A DNA stretch of 42,473 nt from an uncultured Bacteroidales bacterium (GCA_947302205.1 CAMYVD010000014.1:1-42473), one strand, 5' to 3'. Counted from the first letter of the stretch, positions 1 through 8,913 are shown. Notes: a model not told the origin generated them from the letters alone. Program-made: numbers and translations.

Positions 1-1630
1 TTTCCGCTTCTTTGCCGTTTGAAATCACCTTCCAAACATAAACTCCTTCAGCCCATTCTCCAGCATTAATCCCCGTCACATTCTCTGCAATATCCTGCCT
101 ATGAACCAGTCTCCCATTCACATCATACACCTCCACAAAGGCATTCTGTAATCCCGTCCTAATATTCAGCACATCCTTCCCTGGATTGGGGTAAGCGATG
201 GCCATCTTCAGTCCATACTCATGCGCTTCCTCGATGCCCACAAAGGCCTCGGCAGGGATTTTGGTGACGGTAGTCCAGTGTTGCGTTGTATTGTCAAGGT
301 TTTTCGATGAGAAAACAAGGAGCGTTCCGCCATCGTGAGTTGAAATAATACTGTAAGCCAAACTATTGATATTGCCTTTGTCCAAATCATAAAACAACGT
401 TGAAATAGTATCCAAGTTGGCATCAAGTCGTTCAATCATTATCCAAGAGTCCTCGTTGAAAAAATAGCCGTAATTCAAAGTGTAGCAGAAATAGAGTTCA
501 TCGTTATTTGTCGTTGAAATCGACCTTTGCCGAGCTGGACAATCGTATGAATCCGTGCTTCTTACCCGACATTGCAATGCCATAACAGAAGGTGAAGGAT
601 CGGCAATATTATCATCATAGTCATAAATTCTGACATCGGCTTGCTCATCGCCGTATTCGCGCTCAATCTGGGTTGATAAATAGGTCGTTCCATGTCGGCT
701 TCGGGCGACACTCATTTTTGAGAAGGTGCGATAATCAGAGACATCGGTATGGCTGAATTGCTTCGTTTTCAAGAGATTCAAATTGTTGTCAAAATAGAGA
801 GCTTGACCTTGAACGGATGCATTGGTGGTGTTGAATCTGCCTGGATAATACATCAAGTAGCCGGAATCTGTTTTCACCAAATGACAACGACCAAGCAGAT
901 GCTCAACAGCACCACCTCCGCCATTCGAGACGTTCTCATATCCAATCTGATCAATAAGTTCCCCTTCAAAAGTCATTCTAAACATAAACAAAGAATCAGG
1001 ACCTCTTGGGTGGTCAACATCGTGGCTATATGCTTTGAAATAAGCTCCAACTATTACCCCATCGTCAACCAAAGGGGAAAACAGGCAGAGCGTACCGCAT
1101 TGCTCATTCGGATTCAATTGCCACGATGAGTTTTGAACTTCAAAAGTGTCAATCTTTATATGATGTTCGAAACACTCCGTAATGTTCATTTGTTCATCCA
1201 ATTTGTACAATCCGAGAATAGCGTCATCAGGTGGATTGTCGTAGTTCAAGAAATAATTGAAATACGAGAAATCATGGTCGGGATTATAGGCCATCAAAGC
1301 AAACAACTGGCCATCGTGTTCAAAAGTATAAGGATTTGCAGCTCGATATGCGGGCTTAAAGAATTCGTTATATGCCAACTCCTCGCCATTAGAAGAGAAT
1401 TTTCGCAATGCTGGATGAGGTGAATAAAAATCCCCGTAACCGCTTTTGAAGAAATGGCAGCACGACGCGACTACGATCCCATCCGAAGTCTCGTAAGCAT
1501 CCAGCATATGGGTGATTTCATTCTCACTGGTATAGTATTCGTAAGATTGTTCCCACTCCTGTCCAAAGGCATTGCCCCCGAAAAGCAGCGCGAGGGCGAA
1601 AACGATTGAAATTCCGTGTTTTGTGCTCAT
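1..1630 (-). CDS. T9SS-sorted secreted protein, 3' end cut by window edge
   Basis: The minus frame is open from the ATG at 1630 to base 1, so the stop codon lies outside the window; about 543 residues are visible. A signal peptide is clear (MSTKHGISIVFALALLFGGN, then AFGQ). The last ~80 visible residues form a T9SS type A sorting domain: an AYPNPGKDVLNIRTG stretch, VEVYDVNGRLVHRQ, and WAEGVYVWKVISNGKE at the edge. The middle holds aromatic, beta-rich sequence without a motif I recognise. It starts 4 bases after the stop of the next T9SS gene (1635-3134), so the two are probably cotranscribed. That neighbour is a paralogue: the C-terminal ~200 bp are near-duplicates. The expected product is exported to the surface or released; function unknown. 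Confidence 0.85.
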   Translation of the reverse strand, partial: MSTKHGISIVFALALLFGGNAFGQEWEQSYEYYTSENEITHMLDAYETSDGIVVASCCHFFKSGYGDFYSPHPALRKFSSNGEELAYNEFFKPAYRAANPYTFEHDGQLFALMAYNPDHDFSYFNYFLNYDNPPDDAILGLYKLDEQMNITECFEHHIKIDTFEVQNSSWQLNPNEQCGTLCLFSPLVDDGVIVGAYFKAYSHDVDHPRGPDSLFMFRMTFEGELIDQIGYENVSNGGGGAVEHLLGRCHLVKTDSGYLMYYPGRFNTTNASVQGQALYFDNNLNLLKTKQFSHTDVSDYRTFSKMSVARSRHGTTYLSTQIEREYGDEQADVRIYDYDDNIADPSPSVMALQCRVRSTDSYDCPARQRSISTTNNDELYFCYTLNYGYFFNEDSWIMIERLDANLDTISTLFYDLDKGNINSLAYSIISTHDGGTLLVFSSKNLDNTTQHWTTVTKIPAEAFVGIEEAHEYGLKMAIAYPNPGKDVLNIRTGLQNAFVEVYDVNGRLVHRQDIAENVTGINAGEWAEGVYVWKVISNGKEAE

Positions 1631-1634
1631 GGTA

Positions 1635-3134
1635 TTATTGTTTTATCCATTTTCCAGTTTCTACTTCCTTGCCGTTTGATATCACCTTCCAAACATAAAC
1701 TCCTTCAGCCCATCCCCCAGCATCAATCCCCGTCACATTTTCCGTAATGTCCTGTCTATGCACCAGCCTACCATTCAAGTCATATACCTCCACCCGAGCA
1801 TCCTGCAACCCCGTGCGGATATTCAGCACATCCTTCCCCGGATTGGGATAAGCCACCGCTACCGCAAAGCCAGCGTCGTGGGCTTCTTCGATATCGGTTA
1901 AAACACCTTTGCTGATTTTATAAATCACATTTTCTTCTGCATAGGTTATTCTGTCCCATCCTTCCAAGCTCACAAGGCATCCTCCTTGCGGACAGGCACA
2001 TATCTTCCTTGGGCAAAGTCCTCTTTGCTCATTGTGGTAATAGATCTCTCCTTTTTTGTTCATGTTTTCATCAAGCCAGGCAACATAAAAATTTGCATCG
2101 AGTGGCCCCATACCCAAATACCAATCCATCTCTCCCAAGAAATATATATCGCCATTGGGACAGAAAACAATCTCGCGTCCTTCCGAGGTAACTCGTCGAT
2201 GCGCTCCCCAAACATCTTTTTGCTCTACGAAGGCTGTGTCAAACATAATCATGAGTATCTCCTTCGATATTTCTGGCTGTTGGTTTATGGCTGGACACGA
2301 CACCGACCCAATCGCGTAAAGCTTGCCGTTATATGGATTTGCCCGATATCTTCCGCCTCCGTCACTAATCATAATGGGATACGTTTTGTTGTTTATGTTT
2401 GTCTTCATATAGACGGTGTTTAAATCGCCGTCCAAATGATACCCATTGACATAACAAGGGCCTTCGGGTGTCTTTTCATACAGCATGATGCGGCAACCCA
2501 AAGAATCAGCGGCAGGCACCATCCCGCAGAAATAATAAAACTGGGAGTTGTGCCATATTTTTTCCTGTAAGAGAGCCCCTTCTGTATCGAATTTCAGAAG
2601 ACGAACACCCATTACGTTCCCAAGATTCCAAAGACTTTCGGGGATATAGGATATCACCATGCTACCGTCTTTAAGTATTGTCGCGCTGGTCATCCTCGCT
2701 TCCCAGAAGTCGTATAGGACAAAGTCATCACATTCCCACTCCAGGTCTTGGACTGAGAGCGTCATGTCCTCATCAACTGTCATGAAATGGAATGTCGAGG
2801 TAGAGCCAACGGTTTTTGAGTAAAAGAAACCGATTGTACCATCCTGCCGCCGCATGAATTCGCTACGGTAATTATAATGAGCGTTGGTTTCGGAATAGTG
2901 TGCCGAGGCTATCACAGTTCCGTCATCCTTCAGTTTCAGAAGACTGATAGACTGAGGGCTGCTTCTTTCGTCCATCACGAGTACATCCTCATCGTTTACA
3001 TAACACATGTTGCGAGGCAGGAAGCTTTCATCAAACTGGATGATTTCTTCCAACTCTGGTTCCTGCGCCTGCATCGTCGCCCCTCCCGCCAACATCAGCA
3101 GGGCAAGCAGGGCATAAATTCTAATTGCTTTCAT
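1635..3134 (-). CDS. T9SS-sorted secreted protein, paralogue of the adjacent gene
   Basis: 499 residues. The signal peptide is MKAIRIYALLALLMLAGG...MQAQ. The central ~380 residues are beta-rich and contain sentence-like repeats such as GTIGFFYSK and GGRYRANPYNGKLYAIG, which suggests a propeller-like fold; this is inference from pattern only. The C-terminus (about 420-499) is a T9SS type A domain with AYPNPGKDVLNIRTG, ARVEVYDLNGRLVHR and a final GKWIKQ. It lies 113 bp downstream of the beta-barrel gene, behind a terminator-like hairpin, and 4 bp upstream of its paralogue. The signal-peptide DNA nearly matches that of the beta-barrel gene (3248-5590) although the mature proteins are unrelated. 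Catalytic function unknown. Confidence 0.9.
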   Translation of the reverse strand: MKAIRIYALLALLMLAGGATMQAQEPELEEIIQFDESFLPRNMCYVNDEDVLVMDERSSPQSISLLKLKDDGTVIASAHYSETNAHYNYRSEFMRRQDGTIGFFYSKTVGSTSTFHFMTVDEDMTLSVQDLEWECDDFVLYDFWEARMTSATILKDGSMVISYIPESLWNLGNVMGVRLLKFDTEGALLQEKIWHNSQFYYFCGMVPAADSLGCRIMLYEKTPEGPCYVNGYHLDGDLNTVYMKTNINNKTYPIMISDGGGRYRANPYNGKLYAIGSVSCPAINQQPEISKEILMIMFDTAFVEQKDVWGAHRRVTSEGREIVFCPNGDIYFLGEMDWYLGMGPLDANFYVAWLDENMNKKGEIYYHNEQRGLCPRKICACPQGGCLVSLEGWDRITYAEENVIYKISKGVLTDIEEAHDAGFAVAVAYPNPGKDVLNIRTGLQDARVEVYDLNGRLVHRQDITENVTGIDAGGWAEGVYVWKVISNGKEVETGKWIKQ

Positions 3135-3154
3135 CGTATTATTCTTTTATCTAA

Positions 3155-3228
3155 AAAACTAAAAAGCCACCGAAAGACCTCAAATCGCCTTTTGTCGCCG
3201 ATAGAGCAGCCGAGGCTCTCGATGGCTT
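3155..3228 (-). terminator. Intrinsic terminator-like hairpin downstream of the beta-barrel gene
   Basis: On the minus strand the arm at 3226-3212 (GCCATCGAGAGCCTC) pairs, with a few G-U and bulge positions, with the arm at 3181-3166 (GAGGTCTTTCGGTGGC). TTTTTAGTTTTTTAG follows. The loop is about 30 nt and can form its own small stem. The position fits termination after the 3248-5590 gene, about 30 bp before the start of the next gene. Confidence 0.55.
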
Positions 3229-3247
3229 GTATTATTCATTAGTTTCC

Positions 3248-5590
3248 TCACATCCTTTGTCTTTCTTCCTCTCCCGCCAAACTTCCACGGTACTTGCTAG
3301 TCTTGGCCTTCAGACGGTACCGCACGGTCAGGTAGATTTCGCGTGAATCGTCAGTGCCGTTCTTGGTAATGCGTAGCCTCGAATAATAGTTCTCGTAACA
3401 ATAGCTCGTTTGGTTGAACAGGTCACTAATGCCTAAAGTCACCGTTAATGACTTGTCGAAGAAGGCTTTTTGGACGGAGAGGTTGCACACCCAAGCATCC
3501 TTGAAGCGGTAGGAGATACCAGAATGTCCTTTGCCTGAATAATACAGGTCGGCGTTGATGGTCCAATCCTTGGGCAAAACGAAAATATTGGAGAAAGAGC
3601 CAAAAGGAGTTATCTTGTCGAAATGAACGATTTCGTCCTGGCTTTCAACGGAGAACCATTGTTTGCTGAAACCTACCGACAGTTTGGGGTTCCAAACGCC
3701 AATCGTCGGACTGGCCGACACCATCGCCCACATCTGCGGAATGCGGTCGAAGTTACGAGGCTGCAGCAGAGAGACATACGACGAACCTTCGACAGGCTCA
3801 GCCCATTCAATGATGGCATTGCGGGCATCCTGAAAACCTGCGGAGAACTGCATGAACTTCCACGAGGCCATGAGCGAGAAATCATGAATCAGCCAAGGCT
3901 CTAACAGGGAATTTCCAGTCTGCAATGTGAAGCGGTTGATGTATTCCACCGAGTTTCGCAGGTCGCGGTAGGACGGGCGGCTGGTCTTCGCGGAATAACT
4001 CGCCATGAGTTGCACCTTATCGATTTGCATTGAAAGTGAGGCACTGGGGAAAACATGGTCGAACTTGCGGCTTTGGCCATCAATGGGTTGGTCTTGCTCG
4101 TAATAGTCATAGGCTGCGTGTTCATAGCGGCAACCTACGGCAAACGAGCCGATGACCGTCTCGCTAAAAGGCACCATGCGGCTATATTCCACAAAGGCGG
4201 CAAGATTCCTGTCTTTAATCTGGGTGAACGAAGTTTCGGCATACTCCGAATGGCTGATGTAGTCGTCACGGCGAGAGGTGAACGAAGCCTGACCGCCATA
4301 CGAAATCTCACCGCTGAAAAGAGGTGTGCTGAGGGTCAGTTTGCCAGCCAAAAGTCTGTTCTTGACTGGGTTTTCCCATTGGATGACTCGGTCGTCCCAC
4401 TCGCTGCTATGCTCAATGCCGTTGCTATGGTTAGTCTGGCCGTTGCTGAGGAAATCGGCATTGAAGTCAATCGAAGTGTTTCCCAATTTACCGAGATAGA
4501 AGGCATTGACACGATGCCCCATGTCGTAATCGTACCGCAACTGTTGACGGCTTTCCAACTGGTCATAATAGGCACCGTCCATCTTGACAACACTGTTGAT
4601 GTGAATGGAATCGTCCATCAAAGCCCAGAAAGTCGGGCAGTAACGTATGCCAACGATGTTTTCATTACCGAAGGAATAGTTGGCCTCAAACACGCTGTTG
4701 ACGCGGGCTTCCCTCATGTTCTCCTTTACGGTGTATTGTTGTATCCAGTCGTTTTCCACTTTGTTTTCCTGAATGAAGCTGGAATGCTGCAAATACGTCA
4801 CATCCCTATAATCGACGGTGGCCAACAGTTGCCAGCCTTTCTTGCGATAGTTGAGGCTCACGATGTCACGCAAGTCTGTGTTGGCCGCCGACTGATAAAC
4901 TGATGAGCGCACATCCACGCCCAAACCCTCATTGGGATTCTTCTTGGTGACAATGCGCACTACCGCCCCAACTGTGGCATCATACTTCGCTCCCGGATTA
5001 GTGACCAGTTCCACGCGCTGTATGTCCTTGGCGTTGAGTTGCTCCAGTTCACTATGGTCGCGCACCTGCCGCCCGTTAATGTAGATTAAGGGTTCGCCTT
5101 TGCCGAACACCGTCAGTTTGTCGTTGTTTTTGACAATGCCTGGAATTTTGCCCAACACATCGTCGGCTGCACCCACCTCGGCAAGGATGCTGTTCTCGAT
5201 GGTGGTCACTTGTGCATCACCTTTAATATATACCTCAGGCAGACCCGCACTAACGGTCACTTCATTGAGGCTGACGGCATCACGCTCAAGCTGGATGGTG
5301 CCCAAATTGGTTTGCGTTCCCGAAAGAGGCAACCATTTGTCCTTGTAGCCAATGAAGGACACCCTCAGCAAAGCCGCATTTTGCGCCTTTTTCATTTGAA
5401 AGGCTCCGCTTTCGTCAGTGACACAGCCACTTAAAAAAGCCGAGTCCCGGCTCATCTGCACCACATTGGCGTAGGGAACAAATTGGTTGGTTTCATCAAC
5501 GACCTTTCCGCTGATGTTCTGCGCTTGCATCGTCATCCCTCCCGCCATCATCAGCAGCGCAAGCAAGGTGCAAAATCTAATTGCTTTCAT
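3248..5590 (-). CDS. Outer-membrane beta-barrel (TonB-dependent-receptor-like) protein
   Basis: 780 residues. The signal peptide ends around MQAQ (residue 24). Residues ~26-110 are a CarboxypepD_reg-like beta-sandwich (GKVVDETNQFVPYANV, then VSFIGYKD). Residues ~120-220 are a plug domain (DDVLGKIPGIVK, PLIYINGRQV, then VELVTNPGAKYDATVGAVVRI). The rest is alternating amphipathic strands of a barrel, matching what I know of the OMP_b-brl_3 family (PF14905). A TonB box is not obvious. The ATG overlaps the stop of the upstream GLUG gene as ATGA (5587-5590), which implies translational coupling. Likely an outer-membrane transporter or channel; the substrate cannot be told, and there is no SusD partner. 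Confidence 0.88.
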   Translation of the reverse strand: MKAIRFCTLLALLMMAGGMTMQAQNISGKVVDETNQFVPYANVVQMSRDSAFLSGCVTDESGAFQMKKAQNAALLRVSFIGYKDKWLPLSGTQTNLGTIQLERDAVSLNEVTVSAGLPEVYIKGDAQVTTIENSILAEVGAADDVLGKIPGIVKNNDKLTVFGKGEPLIYINGRQVRDHSELEQLNAKDIQRVELVTNPGAKYDATVGAVVRIVTKKNPNEGLGVDVRSSVYQSAANTDLRDIVSLNYRKKGWQLLATVDYRDVTYLQHSSFIQENKVENDWIQQYTVKENMREARVNSVFEANYSFGNENIVGIRYCPTFWALMDDSIHINSVVKMDGAYYDQLESRQQLRYDYDMGHRVNAFYLGKLGNTSIDFNADFLSNGQTNHSNGIEHSSEWDDRVIQWENPVKNRLLAGKLTLSTPLFSGEISYGGQASFTSRRDDYISHSEYAETSFTQIKDRNLAAFVEYSRMVPFSETVIGSFAVGCRYEHAAYDYYEQDQPIDGQSRKFDHVFPSASLSMQIDKVQLMASYSAKTSRPSYRDLRNSVEYINRFTLQTGNSLLEPWLIHDFSLMASWKFMQFSAGFQDARNAIIEWAEPVEGSSYVSLLQPRNFDRIPQMWAMVSASPTIGVWNPKLSVGFSKQWFSVESQDEIVHFDKITPFGSFSNIFVLPKDWTINADLYYSGKGHSGISYRFKDAWVCNLSVQKAFFDKSLTVTLGISDLFNQTSYCYENYYSRLRITKNGTDDSREIYLTVRYRLKAKTSKYRGSLAGEEERQRM

Positions 5591-7113
5591 TGTATCATTA
5601 TCTTATTCGTGGAAATTTTTCCTTCCGCATCTGTGATGCGCAGCAGATAAACGCCCTGTGACAACTCCGCCACAGATATTTCATTCGTCCCCTGCATCCT
5701 CTTCACCGCCTGTCCAAGAGTATTATAAACTTGTACTTCTGTGATTTCAGCTCCTTCTATTGTAACCTTCTCCTTGGCTGGATTGGGATAAACCGAAACC
5801 GCTTCAGCAACCTTTTGGTTTTTTGGAATATCCGTGATGTCAAGGTCGCAAAGCACGGGTAGCTTGTTGGGCAAGAATGTGGCTGATTCATAGCACCAAT
5901 AGTTGTAATCCTCACTGTTTTCCTGACCAAGCACCCAATCAAACAAAGCTTCGCCAAGCTCATTTGTCCAATATACATATCCCGTATGGCTCGTGACACT
6001 TACTGAATCCTTCAATTCCCAAAAGGGCGATTGGAAATAAGGCGTTGGCTCAAAGTTCATGATCTCAGTGATTTCACCTTCGTAGGAGGCCACTACCGCT
6101 TCTTCGTCATGCCACATACCATATTCATTATATGACCAAGTGTTGTAATAACAATTCTTGATAACACCCCAGTTCTGCCAACAGAGGCCCATTCGAGTAA
6201 CCACTCCAAAAGGATACCAATCACCAAACCAGTCACCGATGTATGAGTAACAATTTTCAATCACGCCTGTACTATAATTGTTTGTGGCTATTCCCGGATA
6301 GATGTTCATAGCGACATTCAATGAATCGGCAATGGAGGCACAGTTCTCAATTGTGCCGTTATTGTTCCATACGAAAAGGCTGAGATGTTCGTGCGAATCG
6401 CCATCATAATCCACCTTATGAACAACGGCCATGCAGTTTTTGATGATGCCGTCGTTGTTGTAACCAAAAAGGGCACCGTCTTCTTCTCGATGGTCTTTGT
6501 AAATCTCGTCAAACTCCACATAGCAGCGGTCGATGACAGTCTGTCTTGGTTCCGATTCTGTTTCAAGCGTTTCCGCATTGGCAAAAAACTTGCCATCCCT
6601 AAAGTTACGGCCTTCGGCATAGGCGTGGCGCAGGACCACCTTCTCAATCCGGGCACCGCAAAGTGTGCCGAAAAAACTCAAAAAAGGATTATCATACCAA
6701 AGATCGTGTTCTAAATACAGATTTACTCCTCTGATAATAAACCCATTACCGTCAAATGTACCGCAGAATTTGAGTCTGTCAGGATTGGGATCGTCATAAT
6801 AATTTGTCCCTTGGGCGATAGCAGTCCAAAGGGCAGCCGACATGTCAACATTGGCTTCAAGGGTTACTTTCTTTCCGTTGAAGTCATCGGCTTCCTGTCC
6901 GTTAAGGCCGTTCACCGTGGAAATGAGCCAGGCCAAAGCCTCGGCAGAATAAAGATGCACGTCTCCATTGGCATCCTCAATATAGCCAAAAGGCTGTTGG
7001 GTTACCACATCCGTCCAATACTCGGTCGGCAATTCATGGTTTTGTGCTTCCATCGTCACCCCTCCCGCCATCAGCAGGAACGCAAGCAGGGTGTAAAGTC
7101 TTATTCTTGTCAT
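5587..7113 (-). CDS. GLUG-repeat protein with T9SS sorting domain
   Basis: 508 residues. The signal peptide is MTRIRLYTLLAFLLMAGG...MEAQ. The motif FCGTFDGNGFIIRGVNLYL around residue 110 is typical of GLUG/beta-helix surface proteins. At least four GLUG-like turns follow: GIIKNCMAV, GTIENCAS, GVIENCYSY and GVIKNCYYN. The C-terminal ~80 residues (VYPNPAKEKVTIEG, VQVYNTLGQAVK, SQGVYLLRI) are a T9SS type A sorting domain. This is the first gene of a minus-strand set; it overlaps the beta-barrel gene by 4 bp and has a good -7 box at 7135-7142. GLUG proteins are often adhesins or peptidase-associated surface proteins; no catalytic motif is visible. Confidence 0.88.
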   Translation of the reverse strand: MTRIRLYTLLAFLLMAGGVTMEAQNHELPTEYWTDVVTQQPFGYIEDANGDVHLYSAEALAWLISTVNGLNGQEADDFNGKKVTLEANVDMSAALWTAIAQGTNYYDDPNPDRLKFCGTFDGNGFIIRGVNLYLEHDLWYDNPFLSFFGTLCGARIEKVVLRHAYAEGRNFRDGKFFANAETLETESEPRQTVIDRCYVEFDEIYKDHREEDGALFGYNNDGIIKNCMAVVHKVDYDGDSHEHLSLFVWNNNGTIENCASIADSLNVAMNIYPGIATNNYSTGVIENCYSYIGDWFGDWYPFGVVTRMGLCWQNWGVIKNCYYNTWSYNEYGMWHDEEAVVASYEGEITEIMNFEPTPYFQSPFWELKDSVSVTSHTGYVYWTNELGEALFDWVLGQENSEDYNYWCYESATFLPNKLPVLCDLDITDIPKNQKVAEAVSVYPNPAKEKVTIEGAEITEVQVYNTLGQAVKRMQGTNEISVAELSQGVYLLRITDAEGKISTNKIMIQ

Positions 7114-7134
7114 AGCATAAAAGTTTTAGACTTC

Positions 7135-7142
7135 CAAAACTA
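7135..7142 (-). promoter_or_regulatory. -7 box for the T9SS/beta-barrel operon
   Basis: Minus-strand TAGTTTTG is a full match to the Bacteroidetes TAnnTTTG element. The start site would fall near 7130, leaving a leader of about 17 nt before the ATG at 7113. A TTG lies about 22 nt upstream of the box, slightly far for a -33 element. Confidence 0.55.
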
Positions 7143-7189
7143 TAACAAAAAACCATGAAAAAAGCAACTTCTCGGGCCAATCCACCTTT

Positions 7190-7212
7190 TTCTCAAAGAT
7201 TGCCTTTGAGAA
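7190..7212. repeat. Perfect 9-bp inverted repeat downstream of the TPR-LuxR gene
   Basis: TTCTCAAAG and CTTTGAGAA are separated by 5 bases. It lies 27 bp after the end of the regulator gene and 77 bp upstream of the T9SS gene start. No U-tract follows it on the minus strand, so it is either a weak terminator or an operator-like dyad. Confidence 0.45.
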
Positions 7213-7238
7213 TCAATAGGTTACAACAGCACCGTCCA

Positions 7239-8864
7239 CTAAATAAACCGCTGCATCAAGTCCTTTACAGCCTCGATTTGGGTCTTTTTCTTAATGCTGG
7301 AGCGGTGTTTTGCCACCGTATTCTCACGCAATTCAAGGATGTCGGCGATCTCTTTCACACGGAATGCGAAATGAGAGAGGACACAGACATCAACCTCCGT
7401 GTCGGTCAAATCAGGATAAGCCGCTTTCAGTTTCGCTACAGCTTCAGGATGTGCCTCGCTGAATGCCTCAAAAATGCGTTTCGCCTTGTTGCCGAGTTTG
7501 TCCTGATAGATGGCCGTCACCTTCGTCAAAAGAGCATCATGCTCCTTCGCCTTCAAGGCATCCTGTGCCGCCTCCAGCTGTTTGCTCGATTCTTCTTGTT
7601 GAAGCTTTAGCCGTTTGCCATAGCCCCGCCGTGCCACCACGAACGCAATGGCCGCCAGCAACAGCAGTCCCGCAATCGCCATCCAAATCCAGCGGTTACG
7701 CTGCACTGCCCTGCGGTGCTCCTCTTCCTTGGCTCGATCCTGTTCCCATTGCAGATGCTGCTGATACAGCTCGTTGAGTATCGATACCCGTGCTTTGTTC
7801 TCGCCCTCCGAAAGCTCGTTATCCGCGATAAAAACGGCATATTGGTCAGATTTTAGCGAGTCGCCCAGGTTTTGGTAAATGGTTCGCAAATAGGGCGACA
7901 CCGCCCTTTGCCGCACTACATCGTTGTTGTTTTCAAACACAGAGGCCAGGTAAAACAATGCCGAATCGTATTGTCCTTCAAGGGAATAAATGACACCCAA
8001 AGTAGTGTATCGCGCCAGCAGTTCATTCTCGTCAGTGGCTTGGGCTATCATGCGTTTCAAATCTTTGATGGGAGCCTCGACATGATGGTGAATATCATAA
8101 TCAAGCAGGGCTTTATAGGAGACCAAATCCCTGAAAACCGCATTGTTGGTATCGTGCAACTGACGTAGAGCTTCGTCGAAATAATACTCCGCACTGTCAC
8201 TTTGGCTTAGCTTATAGTATTGTTTCCCAATAAAAAGCAACAAACAGGATCGGTTGTTCGGTGAACATGGCTCGATGTTGTCGAAAACAAGAGATTTCTT
8301 GAAACAGGCGATAGCGGGTTCCTGCATAAATTGGCTGGCGAACAATTCCCCTATGCGGCTGTAGGTTAGGGTCATGAAACGAGGCAGATGTTTGGGCTGT
8401 AGAGCCGCAAAATCTTGCGTTTCCACATACGGAAAATGCGTCTCCACAATCTCCAACACTTTCAAGTATTCCCCACACGCCTCAACCACGCTATCCCGTT
8501 CATAGCATCCCACACCATTCATATAATGCGCCCGGGCGGACAAAAACGCATTGTCGCCGTTGTCAAAGTAATCAACCGCCTTTAGCAAGTCCTGTCGATT
8601 GCTTTGTGCATAATTGTTTTTATACAGCAGCTCCGAAATCAGCAGCTGGCAATAGTGGCCATCAAACTCATCCAGGCTATCCGCCCTGCCACTCTCGGTA
8701 AACTCCAACATCACCTTCAAAGCACTGTCGGGTTGCTTCCACATCAGGCTGTCGATATCTTCCAGCTCCCGGCACGGCCTCTCCATAGGCTCCACACTCG
8801 TGTTGCATGCTGCCAGCATCGCCAGTCCAACCCAAAGGCCCATGATGTACAAAATCCGTTTCAT
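7239..8864 (-). CDS. TPR lipoprotein with membrane helix and LuxR-type HTH regulator domain
   Basis: I start it at the ATG at 8864 (541 residues) because that gives a lipoprotein signal, MKRILYIMGLWVG..MLAAC, with lipidated Cys20. The longer open frame upstream runs into the divergent promoter region. Residues ~30-370 are helical TPR-like repeats (ALKVMLEFTESGRADSL, SDSAEYYFDEALRQL). A single membrane helix spans ~392-412 (WIWMAIAGLLLLAAIAFVV), followed by a coiled coil. The last 56 residues are a LuxR/GerE-type HTH (LTDTEVDVCVLSHF, VKEIADILELRENTVAKHRS). The layout implies a periplasmic sensor and a cytoplasmic DNA-binding end. It is upstream of and codirectional with the T9SS locus, which it may regulate; that link is inference. 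Confidence 0.85.
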   Translation of the reverse strand: MKRILYIMGLWVGLAMLAACNTSVEPMERPCRELEDIDSLMWKQPDSALKVMLEFTESGRADSLDEFDGHYCQLLISELLYKNNYAQSNRQDLLKAVDYFDNGDNAFLSARAHYMNGVGCYERDSVVEACGEYLKVLEIVETHFPYVETQDFAALQPKHLPRFMTLTYSRIGELFASQFMQEPAIACFKKSLVFDNIEPCSPNNRSCLLLFIGKQYYKLSQSDSAEYYFDEALRQLHDTNNAVFRDLVSYKALLDYDIHHHVEAPIKDLKRMIAQATDENELLARYTTLGVIYSLEGQYDSALFYLASVFENNNDVVRQRAVSPYLRTIYQNLGDSLKSDQYAVFIADNELSEGENKARVSILNELYQQHLQWEQDRAKEEEHRRAVQRNRWIWMAIAGLLLLAAIAFVVARRGYGKRLKLQQEESSKQLEAAQDALKAKEHDALLTKVTAIYQDKLGNKAKRIFEAFSEAHPEAVAKLKAAYPDLTDTEVDVCVLSHFAFRVKEIADILELRENTVAKHRSSIKKKTQIEAVKDLMQRFI

Positions 8865-8868
8865 GTTG

Positions 8869-8876
8869 CAAAAATA
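8869..8876 (-). promoter_or_regulatory. -7 box directly abutting the TPR-LuxR start codon
   Basis: Minus-strand TATTTTTG matches TAnnTTTG and is followed by CAAC and then the ATG. A TTG lies 17 nt upstream of the box. If used, transcription would begin at or within a base or two of the start codon, giving a leaderless mRNA. Confidence 0.45.
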
Positions 8877-8905
8877 GTAAAATCCATAAAATTCAATTAT
8901 TTTTG

Positions 8906-8913
8906 TAATTTTG
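8906..8913 (+). promoter_or_regulatory. -7 box for psuK-psuG
   Basis: TAATTTTG matches TAnnTTTG. The expected start site is near 8917, about 23 nt before the psuK ATG. No convincing TTG is seen at -33. It shares the 75-bp divergent region with the TPR-LuxR gene. Confidence 0.45.

Noticed and set aside
4055-4903. 282-codon plus-strand open frame
   Set aside because: It is antisense to the barrel region of the 3248-5590 gene, with no family motif; the minus-strand reading has clear domains.
3248-5590. SusC/SusD polysaccharide utilisation locus
   Set aside because: Neither beta-barrel protein has a SusD partner, glycoside hydrolase or sigma/anti-sigma pair nearby.
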